A DNA stretch of 61,966 nt from JADKIH01 sp049363815 (GCA_049363815.1 JBMQEM010000124.1:1-61966), one strand, 5' to 3'; counted from the first letter of the stretch, positions 42,487 to 51,697 are shown. A program made the numbers and translations. The notes: a model not told the origin generated them from the sequence alone.

Positions 42487-43578
42487 ATGAATTACCGGCT
42501 GATAGCATTTCTCATTTTCCTGTTTTTATTTCATCAGAATTTTGCTTCTGATCTTGATTCTACAAGGGGAAAGTACTCCTGGAGCATCAGGCGAGACCAC
42601 GGCTTTTTGATTGCACACAGACCGGCTCTTGTGCCTCTTCAGGAGAAACACATTTCCGGTTTCGAGATCTCACTGGCAAAAATTTCTTCCGGAAAAAATG
42701 AGTGGGAACGGGATTTTCTCAATCCAAGCCGAGGAATTACTCTGGCATATTTTGACTTAGGCAGTCCTGATAAACTTGGATATGGAATTGCAGTTTATCC
42801 TTATATTGATTTCCCCTTAAATAATAAGACGGATAATAAACTGATCTTTCGTTATGGGATCGGGCTGGGTTGGGTTGAAAAAACTTTTAATTCAACTGAC
42901 AACTTTAAAAATGCAGCCATTGGATCCAACCTCAATGGAATCATTCATTTTGACTTGCATTACGAAAAACTATTGTCGAAATTTTCTTTACTCGAGATCA
43001 GTGCCGCTATCACTCATTATTCAAATGGTTCATACAGTATTCCCAACCTGGGAATTAATGTTGCTACACTAAATCTTGCGTACACCAGATATTTTGGAGA
43101 AAAGCTTGCTATTAACAGAACACCTTCCATTGCGAAACCGAAAACTTCGAATTGGATCACATATATTGGAGCAGGTCTTAAGAAGATCTATCCTCCGGAA
43201 GGAAAGCAGTATAATATCGGTGTTGTTTCTGTTTCAAGAATGTTTTCAATCGGAAATAAAAGTAACTGGGGATTTGGAATCGATGGGTTTTACGACAACT
43301 CGCTCTCCGCCCGTCTTGAAAGAGTCAATGCTGAACTGAAAGGGTTTTCTGATGACTTTCGCACAGGAATTTTTGGAGCTATTGAAGTGTCAGCAGGAAA
43401 AACAGGATTACTTTTCAACATGGGTTATTATCTCTTTAGTCGCTGGAAGGAAGATGGAAATATTTATCACAGAATTTGTGTCAGACAGTATTTCGATAAG
43501 TTCTTTCTTTGCATGAACCTGAAAACACATTATGCAAGAGCGGATTTTGTTGAATTTGGCATTGGAAAAAAATTCTAG
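42487..43578 (+). CDS. PagL-like acyloxyacyl hydrolase / lipid A deacylase family protein
   Basis: 363-residue outer-membrane protein with a signal peptide (about 1-20) and a barrel-like middle and C-terminal part. The motif ITHYSNGS contains His177 and Ser179, matching the His-x-Ser catalytic pair of PagL-type lipid A 3-O-deacylases (HxSN). The family (PF09411-like) removes an acyl chain from lipid A. The ATG follows the stop of the M1 peptidase gene with no gap, so translational coupling is likely. It is followed 24 bp later by a GIN lipoprotein gene. Enzymatic identity is inferred from the motif and barrel pattern, not proven. Confidence 0.75.
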   Translation: MNYRLIAFLIFLFLFHQNFASDLDSTRGKYSWSIRRDHGFLIAHRPALVPLQEKHISGFEISLAKISSGKNEWERDFLNPSRGITLAYFDLGSPDKLGYGIAVYPYIDFPLNNKTDNKLIFRYGIGLGWVEKTFNSTDNFKNAAIGSNLNGIIHFDLHYEKLLSKFSLLEISAAITHYSNGSYSIPNLGINVATLNLAYTRYFGEKLAINRTPSIAKPKTSNWITYIGAGLKKIYPPEGKQYNIGVVSVSRMFSIGNKSNWGFGIDGFYDNSLSARLERVNAELKGFSDDFRTGIFGAIEVSAGKTGLLFNMGYYLFSRWKEDGNIYHRICVRQYFDKFFLCMNLKTHYARADFVEFGIGKKF

Positions 43579-43602
43579 ATAACAGAACACAAAAAAATAT
43601 TC

Positions 43603-44334
43603 ATGCGCAAATTTACTCTCCTTATACTTCTCGTTTTTTCGTTCACAAACTGTTCGAAAGATCATATGTTTGATTGTCTGAAAAGCACCGGTGATGAGAT
43701 TACTCAGATCAGAAGTGCAGGAAATTTTATTAATCTTGACCTGAAGGATAACGTCGATATCATTCTTTATCCGGACACTACGCCATTCATCAGAGTAACT
43801 GCGGGCGAACATCTGGTTGATGGCATCATTACTGAAATCGAAAATGGCACCTTGTACATCCGTAATGAAAACAAATGCAACTGGACCCGTAGCTTCAGCA
43901 ACAAGTACATCGTCGAAGTTGGAATGCGCGATCCGGAAAAAGTTGAGATCTTTGGATCAGGAAATATTACTTGTGCAGATACGATCCGTACGGAAGAATT
44001 CTTTTTCGACTCATGGAATGCTTCCGGTACGTACAACTTTCTATTCAATTCAAATAAGATTCACATAAACAATAATATCGGAAGGGCAGACTATCATGCT
44101 AAAGGGAAAGCAAATGTGACGTTTGTGTATATGAATGACGTTGCTACTCTCGATTTTTCCGAATTGCGTACAGAACTTTTCTATATCCGCTCTTCAACCA
44201 CAGGCGACTGCAGGATCAATGTGGACAAGGAACTGGATGTTGTTTTACTATATACAGGAGATATTTATTATACGGGTAGTTTGTATAAGCTGACGAAAAA
44301 TATTTCAGGAAGTGGAAGTTTGATTTCTTACTGA
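43603..44334 (+). CDS. Head GIN domain (DUF2807) lipoprotein
   Basis: 243-residue DUF2807 family protein, third in the M1-peptidase/PagL-like operon. Signal peptide MRKFTLLILLVFSFTNCSKD with a probable lipidated Cys17. The body has short strands and Gly/Ser-rich turns (EIFGSGNITCAD, WNASGTYNF, ISGSGSLISY at the end), as in head-GIN proteins. It lacks the ECF-type promoter of the GIN genes at 8068-10210. A strong terminator follows. Function is likely surface adhesion but is not known. Confidence 0.82.
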   Translation: MRKFTLLILLVFSFTNCSKDHMFDCLKSTGDEITQIRSAGNFINLDLKDNVDIILYPDTTPFIRVTAGEHLVDGIITEIENGTLYIRNENKCNWTRSFSNKYIVEVGMRDPEKVEIFGSGNITCADTIRTEEFFFDSWNASGTYNFLFNSNKIHINNNIGRADYHAKGKANVTFVYMNDVATLDFSELRTELFYIRSSTTGDCRINVDKELDVVLLYTGDIYYTGSLYKLTKNISGSGSLISY

Positions 44335-44353
44335 TTAATATTATAAAAAATTT

Positions 44354-44433
44354 AACACAGAGAAAAAGGAGAAAAAAAGGGAGAAAATAGAGATCTCTTT
44401 TTTCTCCCTTTTTTTCTCCTTTTTCTCTGTGTT
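44354..44433. terminator. 33-bp perfect inverted repeat at a convergent gene junction (TTAACACAGAG family)
   Basis: 44354-44386 (AACACAGAGAAAAAGGAG...GGGAGAAA) is perfectly inverted at 44401-44433, with a 14-nt loop. It lies 20 bp after the GIN lipoprotein stop and 8 bp before the rnhA stop (44441). It ends in a T- or A-rich tract on both strands, so it can serve both genes. It shares the outer sequence TTAACAC with other intergenic repeats. Confidence 0.85.
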
Positions 44434-44440
44434 TAAAAAA

Positions 44441-44902
44441 CTATTCAGCATCTCCCATTCGCTCATACTCCACATCAACCTTTAAAGGCTTCCTAAAAGA
44501 TGCCGCTACCGCCAATTCATCACAACGATTATTTTCGGCATTGGATGCATGACCTTTTACCCATACAAATTTCACATGATGCTTTCTGTATATTTTTAAA
44601 AAACGCATCCACAGATCGGGATTTTTTTTTCCGGAAAAATATTTTTTCTCCCAGCCAAATACCCATTTTTTTTCAACGGAATCAACGACGTATTTTGAAT
44701 CAGAATAGATGGTAACATGTTCACCATCATTTTTTAAAGCTTCCAGTGCAACAACAACACTTAACAACTCCATTCTGTTATTTGTTGTATGCCGGTAACC
44801 CTCAGAAAGTTCCTTGCGATGATCTCCTTTAATAAGCACAACACCATAACCACCCGGTCCGGGATTCCCTCTTGCACTTCCGTCTGTAAAAATTTTTATC
44901 AT
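44441..44902 (-). CDS. rnhA: Ribonuclease HI
   Basis: Degrades the RNA strand of RNA-DNA hybrids. 153 residues with the DEDD catalytic set: Asp7 (IFTDGSARGNPG), Glu45 (NNRMELL), Asp68 (YSDSKYV) and Asp128 (RCDELA); His118 in KGHAS is the assisting His. The basic protrusion segment (WVFGWEKKYFSGKKNP) is present. The length is usual for bacterial RNase HI. The ATG at 44902 is 9 bp after the upstream kbl stop codon, so the two may be cotranscribed although unrelated in function. Confidence 0.96.
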   Translation of the reverse strand: MIKIFTDGSARGNPGPGGYGVVLIKGDHRKELSEGYRHTTNNRMELLSVVVALEALKNDGEHVTIYSDSKYVVDSVEKKWVFGWEKKYFSGKKNPDLWMRFLKIYRKHHVKFVWVKGHASNAENNRCDELAVAASFRKPLKVDVEYERMGDAE

Positions 44903-44911
44903 AAATTCTGA

Positions 44912-46102
44912 TCAGGACTTTATAACGCCTAATTCTTTACCGATCTTGGTGAAAGCCGCAATAGCTTTATCAAGATGCTTTCTGTCGTGACCGGCTGAGA
45001 TCTGAACACGGATCCGTGCATTGCCTTTTGCAACGACAGGATAGAAAAATCCAACGACATAGATCCCTTCATCCAAAAGTTTCGATGCAAAGTCTTGCGC
45101 CAGTTTTGCCTCATACAACATGATCGGGACGATCGGATGTTCTCCGGGCTTTATATCAAACCCCGCCTTTGTAATTTGCTCACGGAAGTATTTTGTATTC
45201 TCCCAGAGTTTATCTCTCAGTTCAGTCGTCTCCTGTAACATATCGATCACTGCAATCGATGCACCGACAATACTTGGTGCAAGGGAATTTGAAAAAAGAT
45301 ACGGACGTGACCGCTGACGCAGAATTTCAACGATCTCTTTTTTTCCACTTGTAAATCCACCCATGGCACCACCAAGTGCTTTTCCTAAAGTACCGGTGAT
45401 TATGTCGACACGGCCCATTACATTTCTGTATTCATGTGTCCCTCTTCCTGTCTTGCCCATGAAACCGGATGCGTGGCATTCGTCGATCATTATAAGTGCT
45501 TTATATTTATCAGCTAGGTCGCAGATCTTATCCAGTTGCGCAATGGTGCCATCCATACTGAAAACGCCATCGGTAACGATCATTCTATGCCGAAGATGCT
45601 GGGTTTCGATAAGAACTTTTTCGAGTTCTTCCATATTGTTATGCTTGTAACGCATGCGTTGCGCCTTGCATAAACGGACGCCGTCAATGATCGAAGCATG
45701 ATTCAGTTCGTCGCTGATGATTGCATCCTTTTCATTCAGTAACGGTTCGAATACACCGCCATTGGCATCAAATGCTGCTGCGTAAAGAATAGTATCTTCT
45801 GTCCCTAGAAAGGAAGAGATTTTTGCTTCGAGTTCTTTGTGTATGTCCTGTGTACCACATATAAAGCGTACTGATGACATTCCATATCCATGCGTATCGA
45901 TTGCTTTCTTCGCTGCTTCAATAACTTTTGGATGCGATGATAATCCCAGATAATTATTAGCGCAGAAGTTTATTACTTCTTTGCCGTTAGCTATAATATC
46001 TGCTCCCTGTGGGCTGGATATAATGCGTTCTTGCTTATATAAACCGGCGGATTTGATTTCTTCCAGCTCGGCTTTTAGTATTGGCTTTAATGTGTCGTAC
46101 AT
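44912..46102 (-). CDS. kbl: Glycine C-acetyltransferase (2-amino-3-ketobutyrate CoA ligase)
   Basis: PLP-dependent alpha-oxoamine synthase family enzyme, 396 residues. It cleaves 2-amino-3-oxobutyrate with CoA to glycine and acetyl-CoA in threonine degradation. Signatures are INFCANNYLGLSSHP, HGYGMSSVRFICGTQDIHKELE, DELNHASIIDGVRLCKA, the cofactor stretch IMIDECHASGFMGKTGRG and the Schiff-base Lys in TGTLGKALGGAMGGFT. No threonine dehydrogenase is nearby. Serine palmitoyltransferase and BioF are relatives, but the N-terminal VINFCANNYLGL and overall pattern favour Kbl. Confidence 0.92.
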   Translation of the reverse strand: MYDTLKPILKAELEEIKSAGLYKQERIISSPQGADIIANGKEVINFCANNYLGLSSHPKVIEAAKKAIDTHGYGMSSVRFICGTQDIHKELEAKISSFLGTEDTILYAAAFDANGGVFEPLLNEKDAIISDELNHASIIDGVRLCKAQRMRYKHNNMEELEKVLIETQHLRHRMIVTDGVFSMDGTIAQLDKICDLADKYKALIMIDECHASGFMGKTGRGTHEYRNVMGRVDIITGTLGKALGGAMGGFTSGKKEIVEILRQRSRPYLFSNSLAPSIVGASIAVIDMLQETTELRDKLWENTKYFREQITKAGFDIKPGEHPIVPIMLYEAKLAQDFASKLLDEGIYVVGFFYPVVAKGNARIRVQISAGHDRKHLDKAIAAFTKIGKELGVIKS

Positions 46103-46131
46103 TTTGATTAATTGCTTTAGAAATCGTAATA

Positions 46132-46214
46132 ATTCCGTGTTCTTATTGTGATCTCAGTGTTCTTGTGTTAATTTTAACACTAAGTTCACTGAGATCACAA
46201 TAAGAGCACGGAAT
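46132..46214. repeat. TTAACAC/CACGGAAT inverted repeat between GxxExxY and kbl
   Basis: 46132-46171 (ATTCCGTGTTCTTATTGTGATC...TGTGTTAA) is inverted at 46174-46214 with few mismatches; the loop is 2 nt, so the stem would be near 40 bp. The same core sequence occurs at 27421-27513 but with the arms arranged the other way round (loop at the TTAACAC end here). It abuts the GxxExxY stop codon (46216). Confidence 0.85.
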
Positions 46215-46215
46215 G

Positions 46216-46620
46216 TTAGTCCGGCAAAGAAGCGAAAAAATCATTTACCAAAGCGACACTACCTGAAACAATATTTTCACTATTGAAATTTATCAATAAT
46301 CCTTTTGGCTTTTCTGCCAATTTCATGTATGTTAATAGTTGTGCTGTAAAAACAGGGGCTAATGTATCAACAGACTTTAATTCCACTATTACATGATCAT
46401 TAACTAATAAATCCAATTTTAATTTACTTGCCAACTTTTCACCTTTATAGAAAAGAGGGACGTGATGCTCAATTTTCAAATCAAAACCTCTTTTTATAAG
46501 TTCGGCTTTCAAACATTCCTGATAAACTGATTCTAATAGTCCCGGACCAAATTGACGATGTACTTCAATTGCACATCCTACAATTCCATATGCAATATTA
46601 TTTATTTGATGTTTTGTCAT
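46216..46620 (-). CDS. GxxExxY protein (PD-(D/E)XK-like fold), second copy
   Basis: 134-residue member of the GxxExxY family. Name motif GLLESVY (27-33); putative catalytic Asp70 (LKLDLLV) and Glu80-x-Lys82 (IVELKS). It is clearly divergent from the copy at 18684-19061 (for example the N-terminus MTKHQINNIAYGIVGCAIEVHRQFGPG), so this is not a recent duplication. The ATG at 46620 is preferred over an upstream TTG. Its 3' end abuts a repeat hairpin, as with the other copy. Function unknown. Confidence 0.88.
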   Translation of the reverse strand: MTKHQINNIAYGIVGCAIEVHRQFGPGLLESVYQECLKAELIKRGFDLKIEHHVPLFYKGEKLASKLKLDLLVNDHVIVELKSVDTLAPVFTAQLLTYMKLAEKPKGLLINFNSENIVSGSVALVNDFFASLPD

Positions 46621-46770
46621 ATCGATTTTATTTTTCAACAAAGAAAAATCTTCCCTAGCCCCTTTACAACCAATATAATAAGAGAACTTCCCTGGTTAAT
46701 ATGATTTCGGGAATTGGTCGATAACGGTATTCATTTTTTTTTACATTTATCCATCTTTAACAGACCTTTT

Positions 46771-49182
46771 ATGCTCGAAGCTGCCGCTCGTATTATATTA
46801 AGATACAGACTGATATCACTGATTGTTCTCCTTGTACTGACTGGCGGAATGGCATTTCTGGCCTCCTCAGTCAAGCTTTCGTATGAAGGCGCTAAGATTC
46901 TCCCACCCACTGACTCAACTTATGCCCAATACCTGCGCTTCAAACAGAAGTTCGGTGAAGATGGAAGCGTCATGGTCATCGGATTTCAAAGTGACAGCAT
47001 TTGGGAACAAAAGCTGTTAGCAGACTGGTACGATCTGACCAATAACATCAAATCCATTGAAGGAATTCAGGAAGTAATTTCCATTGCCCGTGCTTTTCAT
47101 GTTACCAGAAACGACAGCCTTCACAAACTGGATTTTAAACCGCTTATCAAATCAAGGCCGACTTCTCAGGCAGAAGTGGATAGTCTGAAAGAAGAAATCG
47201 CCCATTTACCTTTTTACGAAGGACTACTTTATAATCCGGAAACGAAGGTGACCTTGATGGCCATTACCCTCGATCATGAAAAACTGAATACGAAAAGTCG
47301 TATTGATATTGTGAATCATGTGAAAGAGATGAGCGAAAAATTCTCTGCAGCACATAATATCGAATTGCATTATTCCGGATTACCATATATCAGAACTGCC
47401 GTTTCGCAAAAGATCCTTGCTGAAATGAAAATGTTCATGATCCTTGCATTTGTTGTAACTGCTTTGATCCTCTTCATTTTCTTCAGAAGTTTTTATGCAG
47501 TACTCTTCCCGATGATCGTCGTTGTATTTGGCGTGATCTGGTCCTTCGGTACACTGGAGTTATTCGGATTTAAGATCACGATCCTAACAAGTCTGATCGC
47601 CCCGTTGATCATTGTCATCGGATTACCAAACTGCATCTTACTTTTGAATAAATACCAACAGGAATTTGCAAAACATGGTAACAAGGTAAAAGCACTTGCT
47701 AGATCCATTTACAGAATCGGTGTTTCAACTTTCTTTGCAAACCTAACTACTGCCATTGGATTTTTAGTATTTGCTTTCACACACAGCGACGTACTCATTG
47801 AATTCGGTATCATAGCAAGTATAAATGTCATGATAACGTATCTGATCTCACTGGTATTGATTCCACTAGTTTTCAGCTACCTTCCCCCTCCTTCCCCAAA
47901 GCAGATCAGTCACCTCGACAGAAAGACCCTGAACAAAATATTAGACAAGATCGATCATTGGGTGCATGCATATCGTCCAAGGATCTATTTAACTGTGGTG
48001 ACGATCATCGTTGTATGTGTGATCGGAATGATGAAGATCACTACTGTCGGCTATGTTGTAGATGACCTTCCGAAAAAAGATGTCATTTATAAAGACCTGA
48101 AATTCTTCGAATCAAATTTCAGAGGCGTTCTTCCTTTCGAAATCGCTATCGATACCAAAAAACCAAAAGGTGCGCTGGAATTAAAGACGCTCTATAAGAT
48201 CAACAGAGTCCAGAAAGTTCTTGCAAACTATCCAGAATTCAGCGAACCCGTCTCCGTTGCAGAAGGAATTAAATTCTCTTATCAGGGCTTGAATGACAAT
48301 GACCCTAAGTATTACATCATTCCAAATATTCAGGAACTCGGACGGCTTGCAGGGTATGCAACACAAGCTAAAGACAACCAGAGAATGTTCAAGTCCATTC
48401 TTGATAGCACAAAACAATCTACGCGGATCAGTTTTCAGGTGGCTGATATCGGTTCAATAAAAATGAAAACTTTACTTGAAGAGATCCGTCCGCGTATCGA
48501 TAGTATTTTTGATCCGAAAGACTATGATGTTACTCTCACGGGAAACTCTATCATCTTTTTAAAGAACAACGATTACCTTTTACTGAATCTGAAAGAAAGT
48601 ATTTTGCTTGCAATATTATTCATCGGTACGGTGATGTTCACTTTGTTCATGTCGTTCCGCATGGTCATCATTGCATTGATCCCAAGTATGTCGCCTTTGC
48701 TTCTTACTGCTGCGATGATGGGTTACTTTAATATTCCATTGAAGCCATCAACAATTCTAATTTTCTCTATTGCATTCGGAATTGCATCAGATGGCACCAT
48801 GTATTTTCTCACTAAATACCGGCAGGAATTAAGGCGGCACGGTGGAAGTATTTCCAAAACCGTTTCAAATGCTATTTACGAAACCGGACCGGGTATGATC
48901 TATACAGCAGTAATTCTATTCTCCGGATTCTTCATCTTTACCGCATCCAGTTTCGGCGGAACTGCTGCACTTGGAGTTTTAATTTCCATCACTTTACTGA
49001 TAGGCATGATCAGCAATCTGATCTTCCTTCCTACGCTGTTGCTTTCACTGGAAAAGAGAATTATCACCCGCGCATTTATGAAAGAACAGTTGATCCAGAT
49101 GTTCGACGAAGATGAGGATGTTGAGCTGGATGATCTGCAGATAAGAAGGGACACAGATGAAAACGGACGACCGCATTTATAA
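46771..49182 (+). CDS. RND superfamily transporter, MMPL type
   Basis: 803-residue membrane exporter of the MMPL/RND family with two repeats of one plus five transmembrane helices and two large extracytoplasmic loops. The first helix is near residue 12-34, the second set follows a loop from about 35 to 210 (GLPYIRTAVSQKILAEMKMFMILAFVVTALILFIFF), and the second half repeats the plan from about 410 onwards. The sterol-sensing-like region includes GLPNCILLLNKYQ and ASDGTMYFLTKYR. The start is ATG 46771 (MLEAAARIILRYRL); a longer frame upstream is not conserved. Cargo (lipids, hopanoids or others) cannot be told; no HlyD or outer-membrane partner is adjacent. Confidence 0.88.
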   Translation: MLEAAARIILRYRLISLIVLLVLTGGMAFLASSVKLSYEGAKILPPTDSTYAQYLRFKQKFGEDGSVMVIGFQSDSIWEQKLLADWYDLTNNIKSIEGIQEVISIARAFHVTRNDSLHKLDFKPLIKSRPTSQAEVDSLKEEIAHLPFYEGLLYNPETKVTLMAITLDHEKLNTKSRIDIVNHVKEMSEKFSAAHNIELHYSGLPYIRTAVSQKILAEMKMFMILAFVVTALILFIFFRSFYAVLFPMIVVVFGVIWSFGTLELFGFKITILTSLIAPLIIVIGLPNCILLLNKYQQEFAKHGNKVKALARSIYRIGVSTFFANLTTAIGFLVFAFTHSDVLIEFGIIASINVMITYLISLVLIPLVFSYLPPPSPKQISHLDRKTLNKILDKIDHWVHAYRPRIYLTVVTIIVVCVIGMMKITTVGYVVDDLPKKDVIYKDLKFFESNFRGVLPFEIAIDTKKPKGALELKTLYKINRVQKVLANYPEFSEPVSVAEGIKFSYQGLNDNDPKYYIIPNIQELGRLAGYATQAKDNQRMFKSILDSTKQSTRISFQVADIGSIKMKTLLEEIRPRIDSIFDPKDYDVTLTGNSIIFLKNNDYLLLNLKESILLAILFIGTVMFTLFMSFRMVIIALIPSMSPLLLTAAMMGYFNIPLKPSTILIFSIAFGIASDGTMYFLTKYRQELRRHGGSISKTVSNAIYETGPGMIYTAVILFSGFFIFTASSFGGTAALGVLISITLLIGMISNLIFLPTLLLSLEKRIITRAFMKEQLIQMFDEDEDVELDDLQIRRDTDENGRPHL

Positions 49183-49278
49183 AGTTAATTCTTAAAAATA
49201 TTCCGTGCTTTTTTGGCTAAACCCTCAAATAGACAGGTCAATATCGATTTATCCTCGAAATAAAATGTAAACAAATAC

Positions 49279-49286
49279 TAAATTTG
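49279..49286 (+). promoter_or_regulatory. -7 promoter box (TAAATTTG) of the T9SS gene at 49311
   Basis: Exact TAnnTTTG match, 24 nt before the ATG at 49311, giving a short normal leader. Confidence 0.5.
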
Positions 49287-49310
49287 AGGTGGAAATTAAT
49301 CTTACTTCGG

Positions 49311-50669
49311 ATGAAAATATTTTTACGCTTTTTCCTTTTTATATTTTTCCTGTCAAATGGAAAAAATATTTCCACAATTGAAGCAAGCGAATATAAATTG
49401 TATGGCAACATTGTTTACAAATTAAATTCGAATAACACTGTTGAATGGGCAGCTAACTTCGACGGAAAAATAAATCCTGCTTTTCCGGATTCAAATCACC
49501 TGACATCAATTGCATTCGACGGTAATCGAATCTATGTACAAGAGCTACAAGGTTATGGTAGCTCTTCTCCTGACCGTTACGCTGCTTCAATAATAATGGA
49601 CACCTTAGGCAACGTAAGATTTATCCGTGGCGGATATGACAACCCTATACTTCCTCAGTATTTAGGAGCTGCCGGTTGCTATCCATCATTGACCGGGGGT
49701 GCCTGGATGATTTACAGTATCAGTACAGGAATTGGAAATGTATTTCAAATGATGAAAATTGATTCTACGGGAAATCAAATTGCTGCTTCACAAACCCTGA
49801 GTTTTCTACAGACCAATACTCAGATCAATGTATTATCATTACCGGATTCTACTTATTTGATCTATATGCGTACTTATGGAACGGGGACATATGGATTATG
49901 TGCATTTTATAAAATGAACGAACAAGGTGATATAATTTTTGGCAAAGCAATTTCTGATCAGAACATGTATGATAACTTAGAGCCTTCAGCAGCTTGTGCA
50001 GATAGTTCCGGAAATTTCTATATTTTCGGAAACTTTACAGAGATTATTTCCGGGAATACGAAAGGAGATTTCGCATTTAAGTTTGACTCTTCAGGAAATC
50101 TAATCGCTCAAAACGCCTGGCTTAATAACCGAAATTATTTTAGTTCAGCAAGTTTTAGAAATGACAGTATTCATCTTAAAATAGTGAGTCCGCCTTTATA
50201 TAACATTCCGTGTTTTGCTACTCTTGATACTTTATTAAATCCCGTTTGCTATGACCCATCGGTTTTGAGGACACACTCAGTGCAAACCATTTTTTCTCCC
50301 GGTGGTACTAACACATTAGGAAATCAGTTGTTTTCATTCACACCAACTGTCACAACTTTCAATCCTCTATCAGTCCCTCCTGCAATTGATTATTGTCAGA
50401 TAGTTTCTACTCCGGAAGAAACTCATCCTGAAATGGATCCGGTTACTTTGTATCCAAATCCTGCAAGTGAAAAAATTGCACTTTACGTAAACTACCTTTA
50501 CATAGAGAACATCAGAATCTTTAACACAAATGGAAGCCTGGTTCTTGAAAAAAAGAATTTGCTAAACAGTGAAGAAATCAATATTAGTAATCTTGAGCCG
50601 GGGATCTATTTTGCAAAAATCAACTTAGGCGATAAGGTATACAATAAGAAATTTATCCTTTTAAAATAA
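49311..50669 (+). CDS. T9SS type A sorting domain-containing secreted protein
   Basis: 452-residue exported protein: signal peptide (MKIFLRFFLFIFFLSNGKN), then a beta-propeller-like region with repeated D-S-x-G-N turns (IIMDTLGNVRFIRGGYD, MKIDSTGNQIAASQ, CADSSGNFYIFGNFTEI, FKFDSSGNLIAQN), typical of SBBP/NHL-like repeats, and a type A T9SS sorting domain (TLYPNPASEKIALYV ... VYNKKFILLK). The first ATG at 49311 is chosen over a TTG 27 bp upstream. No other domain is recognised. Function unknown. Confidence 0.87.
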   Translation: MKIFLRFFLFIFFLSNGKNISTIEASEYKLYGNIVYKLNSNNTVEWAANFDGKINPAFPDSNHLTSIAFDGNRIYVQELQGYGSSSPDRYAASIIMDTLGNVRFIRGGYDNPILPQYLGAAGCYPSLTGGAWMIYSISTGIGNVFQMMKIDSTGNQIAASQTLSFLQTNTQINVLSLPDSTYLIYMRTYGTGTYGLCAFYKMNEQGDIIFGKAISDQNMYDNLEPSAACADSSGNFYIFGNFTEIISGNTKGDFAFKFDSSGNLIAQNAWLNNRNYFSSASFRNDSIHLKIVSPPLYNIPCFATLDTLLNPVCYDPSVLRTHSVQTIFSPGGTNTLGNQLFSFTPTVTTFNPLSVPPAIDYCQIVSTPEETHPEMDPVTLYPNPASEKIALYVNYLYIENIRIFNTNGSLVLEKKNLLNSEEINISNLEPGIYFAKINLGDKVYNKKFILLK

Positions 50670-50833
50670 TCCGGGTTTTAGTTTACGAATTCTACAGTTT
50701 CACCTTATTTACCGGCAGAAAAGGGAATACACCTTTCAATTTCCATATGGCAGAACCGAACATTCTGTACTTTTTTACGTATTTTGGGGCAAATGATCTC
50801 TGGCTAAAAAGGCCGAATCTGATCTAAAAACAC

Positions 50834-51697
50834 GTGAAAGGAATTATCCTAGCCGGTGGATCCGGAACCCGTTTACATCCATTGACATTAGCCATGAGTA
50901 AACAACTCATGCCGGTGTACGATAAACCTATGATCTATTATCCGTTGTCAATCTTAATGACTGCAGGGATAAACGAGATCCTGATCATTTCTACTCCACA
51001 TGATCTTCCTCATTTCAGACGATTACTTGGAGATGGAATAAACCTTGGCTGTAAATTCTCGTATGCAGAACAGGCCGTTCCAAACGGACTGGCTCAGGCA
51101 TTTGTCATCGGTGAAAAGTTCATTGGAAAAGATAAGGTCGCACTTATTCTTGGTGACAATATTTTTTACGGAACAGGATTGCAACAAGTGCTGCAAAGCA
51201 ACATTGACCCCGATGGTGGAATTGTTTTCGCCTATCACGTCAGCGATCCGGAACGATATGGTGTCGTTGAATTCGATAAGGAAAACAAGGCGATCAGCAT
51301 AGAGGAAAAACCACTGAAACCTAAATCCAATTACGCAGTACCTGGATTGTATTTCTACGATAATTCAGTTATTGAAATTGCCAAGAATCTCAAACCATCG
51401 CCACGGGGCGAATATGAAATAACGGATGTCAACAAGGTCTACCTTTCAAAAGGTAAATTAAAAGTCGGCATTCTGGATAAAGGGACTGCATGGCTGGATA
51501 CCGGAACGTTTGCCTCTCTTATGCAGGCAGGACAGTTTGTTCAGGTGATAGAAGAACGTCAGGGATTAAAGATCGGATGTATTGAAGAGATCGCCTACCG
51601 TCAGGGATATATAACAAAAGAACAATTAAGTAAGGTTGCCGAACCTCTCGTGAAAAGCGGATATGGCAAATACTTGCTTTCACTAATGGAAAGTTAA
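50834..51697 (+). CDS. rfbA: Glucose-1-phosphate thymidylyltransferase
   Basis: Makes dTDP-glucose from dTTP and glucose-1-phosphate for deoxysugars of surface polysaccharide. 287 residues with the N-terminal signature KGIILAGGSGTRLHPLTLAMSKQLMPVYDKPMIYYPL, EQAVPNGLAQAFVIGE, LILGDNIFYG and the late GTAWLDTGTF. The start codon is GTG (50834-50836); the canonical family start falls exactly there. An SDR sugar epimerase follows in the same direction 107 bp later; rfbB, rfbC and rfbD are not in the window, so the sugar pathway is split in this genome. Confidence 0.95.
   Translation: MKGIILAGGSGTRLHPLTLAMSKQLMPVYDKPMIYYPLSILMTAGINEILIISTPHDLPHFRRLLGDGINLGCKFSYAEQAVPNGLAQAFVIGEKFIGKDKVALILGDNIFYGTGLQQVLQSNIDPDGGIVFAYHVSDPERYGVVEFDKENKAISIEEKPLKPKSNYAVPGLYFYDNSVIEIAKNLKPSPRGEYEITDVNKVYLSKGKLKVGILDKGTAWLDTGTFASLMQAGQFVQVIEERQGLKIGCIEEIAYRQGYITKEQLSKVAEPLVKSGYGKYLLSLMES

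Noticed and set aside
44354..44433. Phase-variation invertible segment
   Set aside because: The inverted arms enclose only 14 nt and no recombinase gene is nearby.
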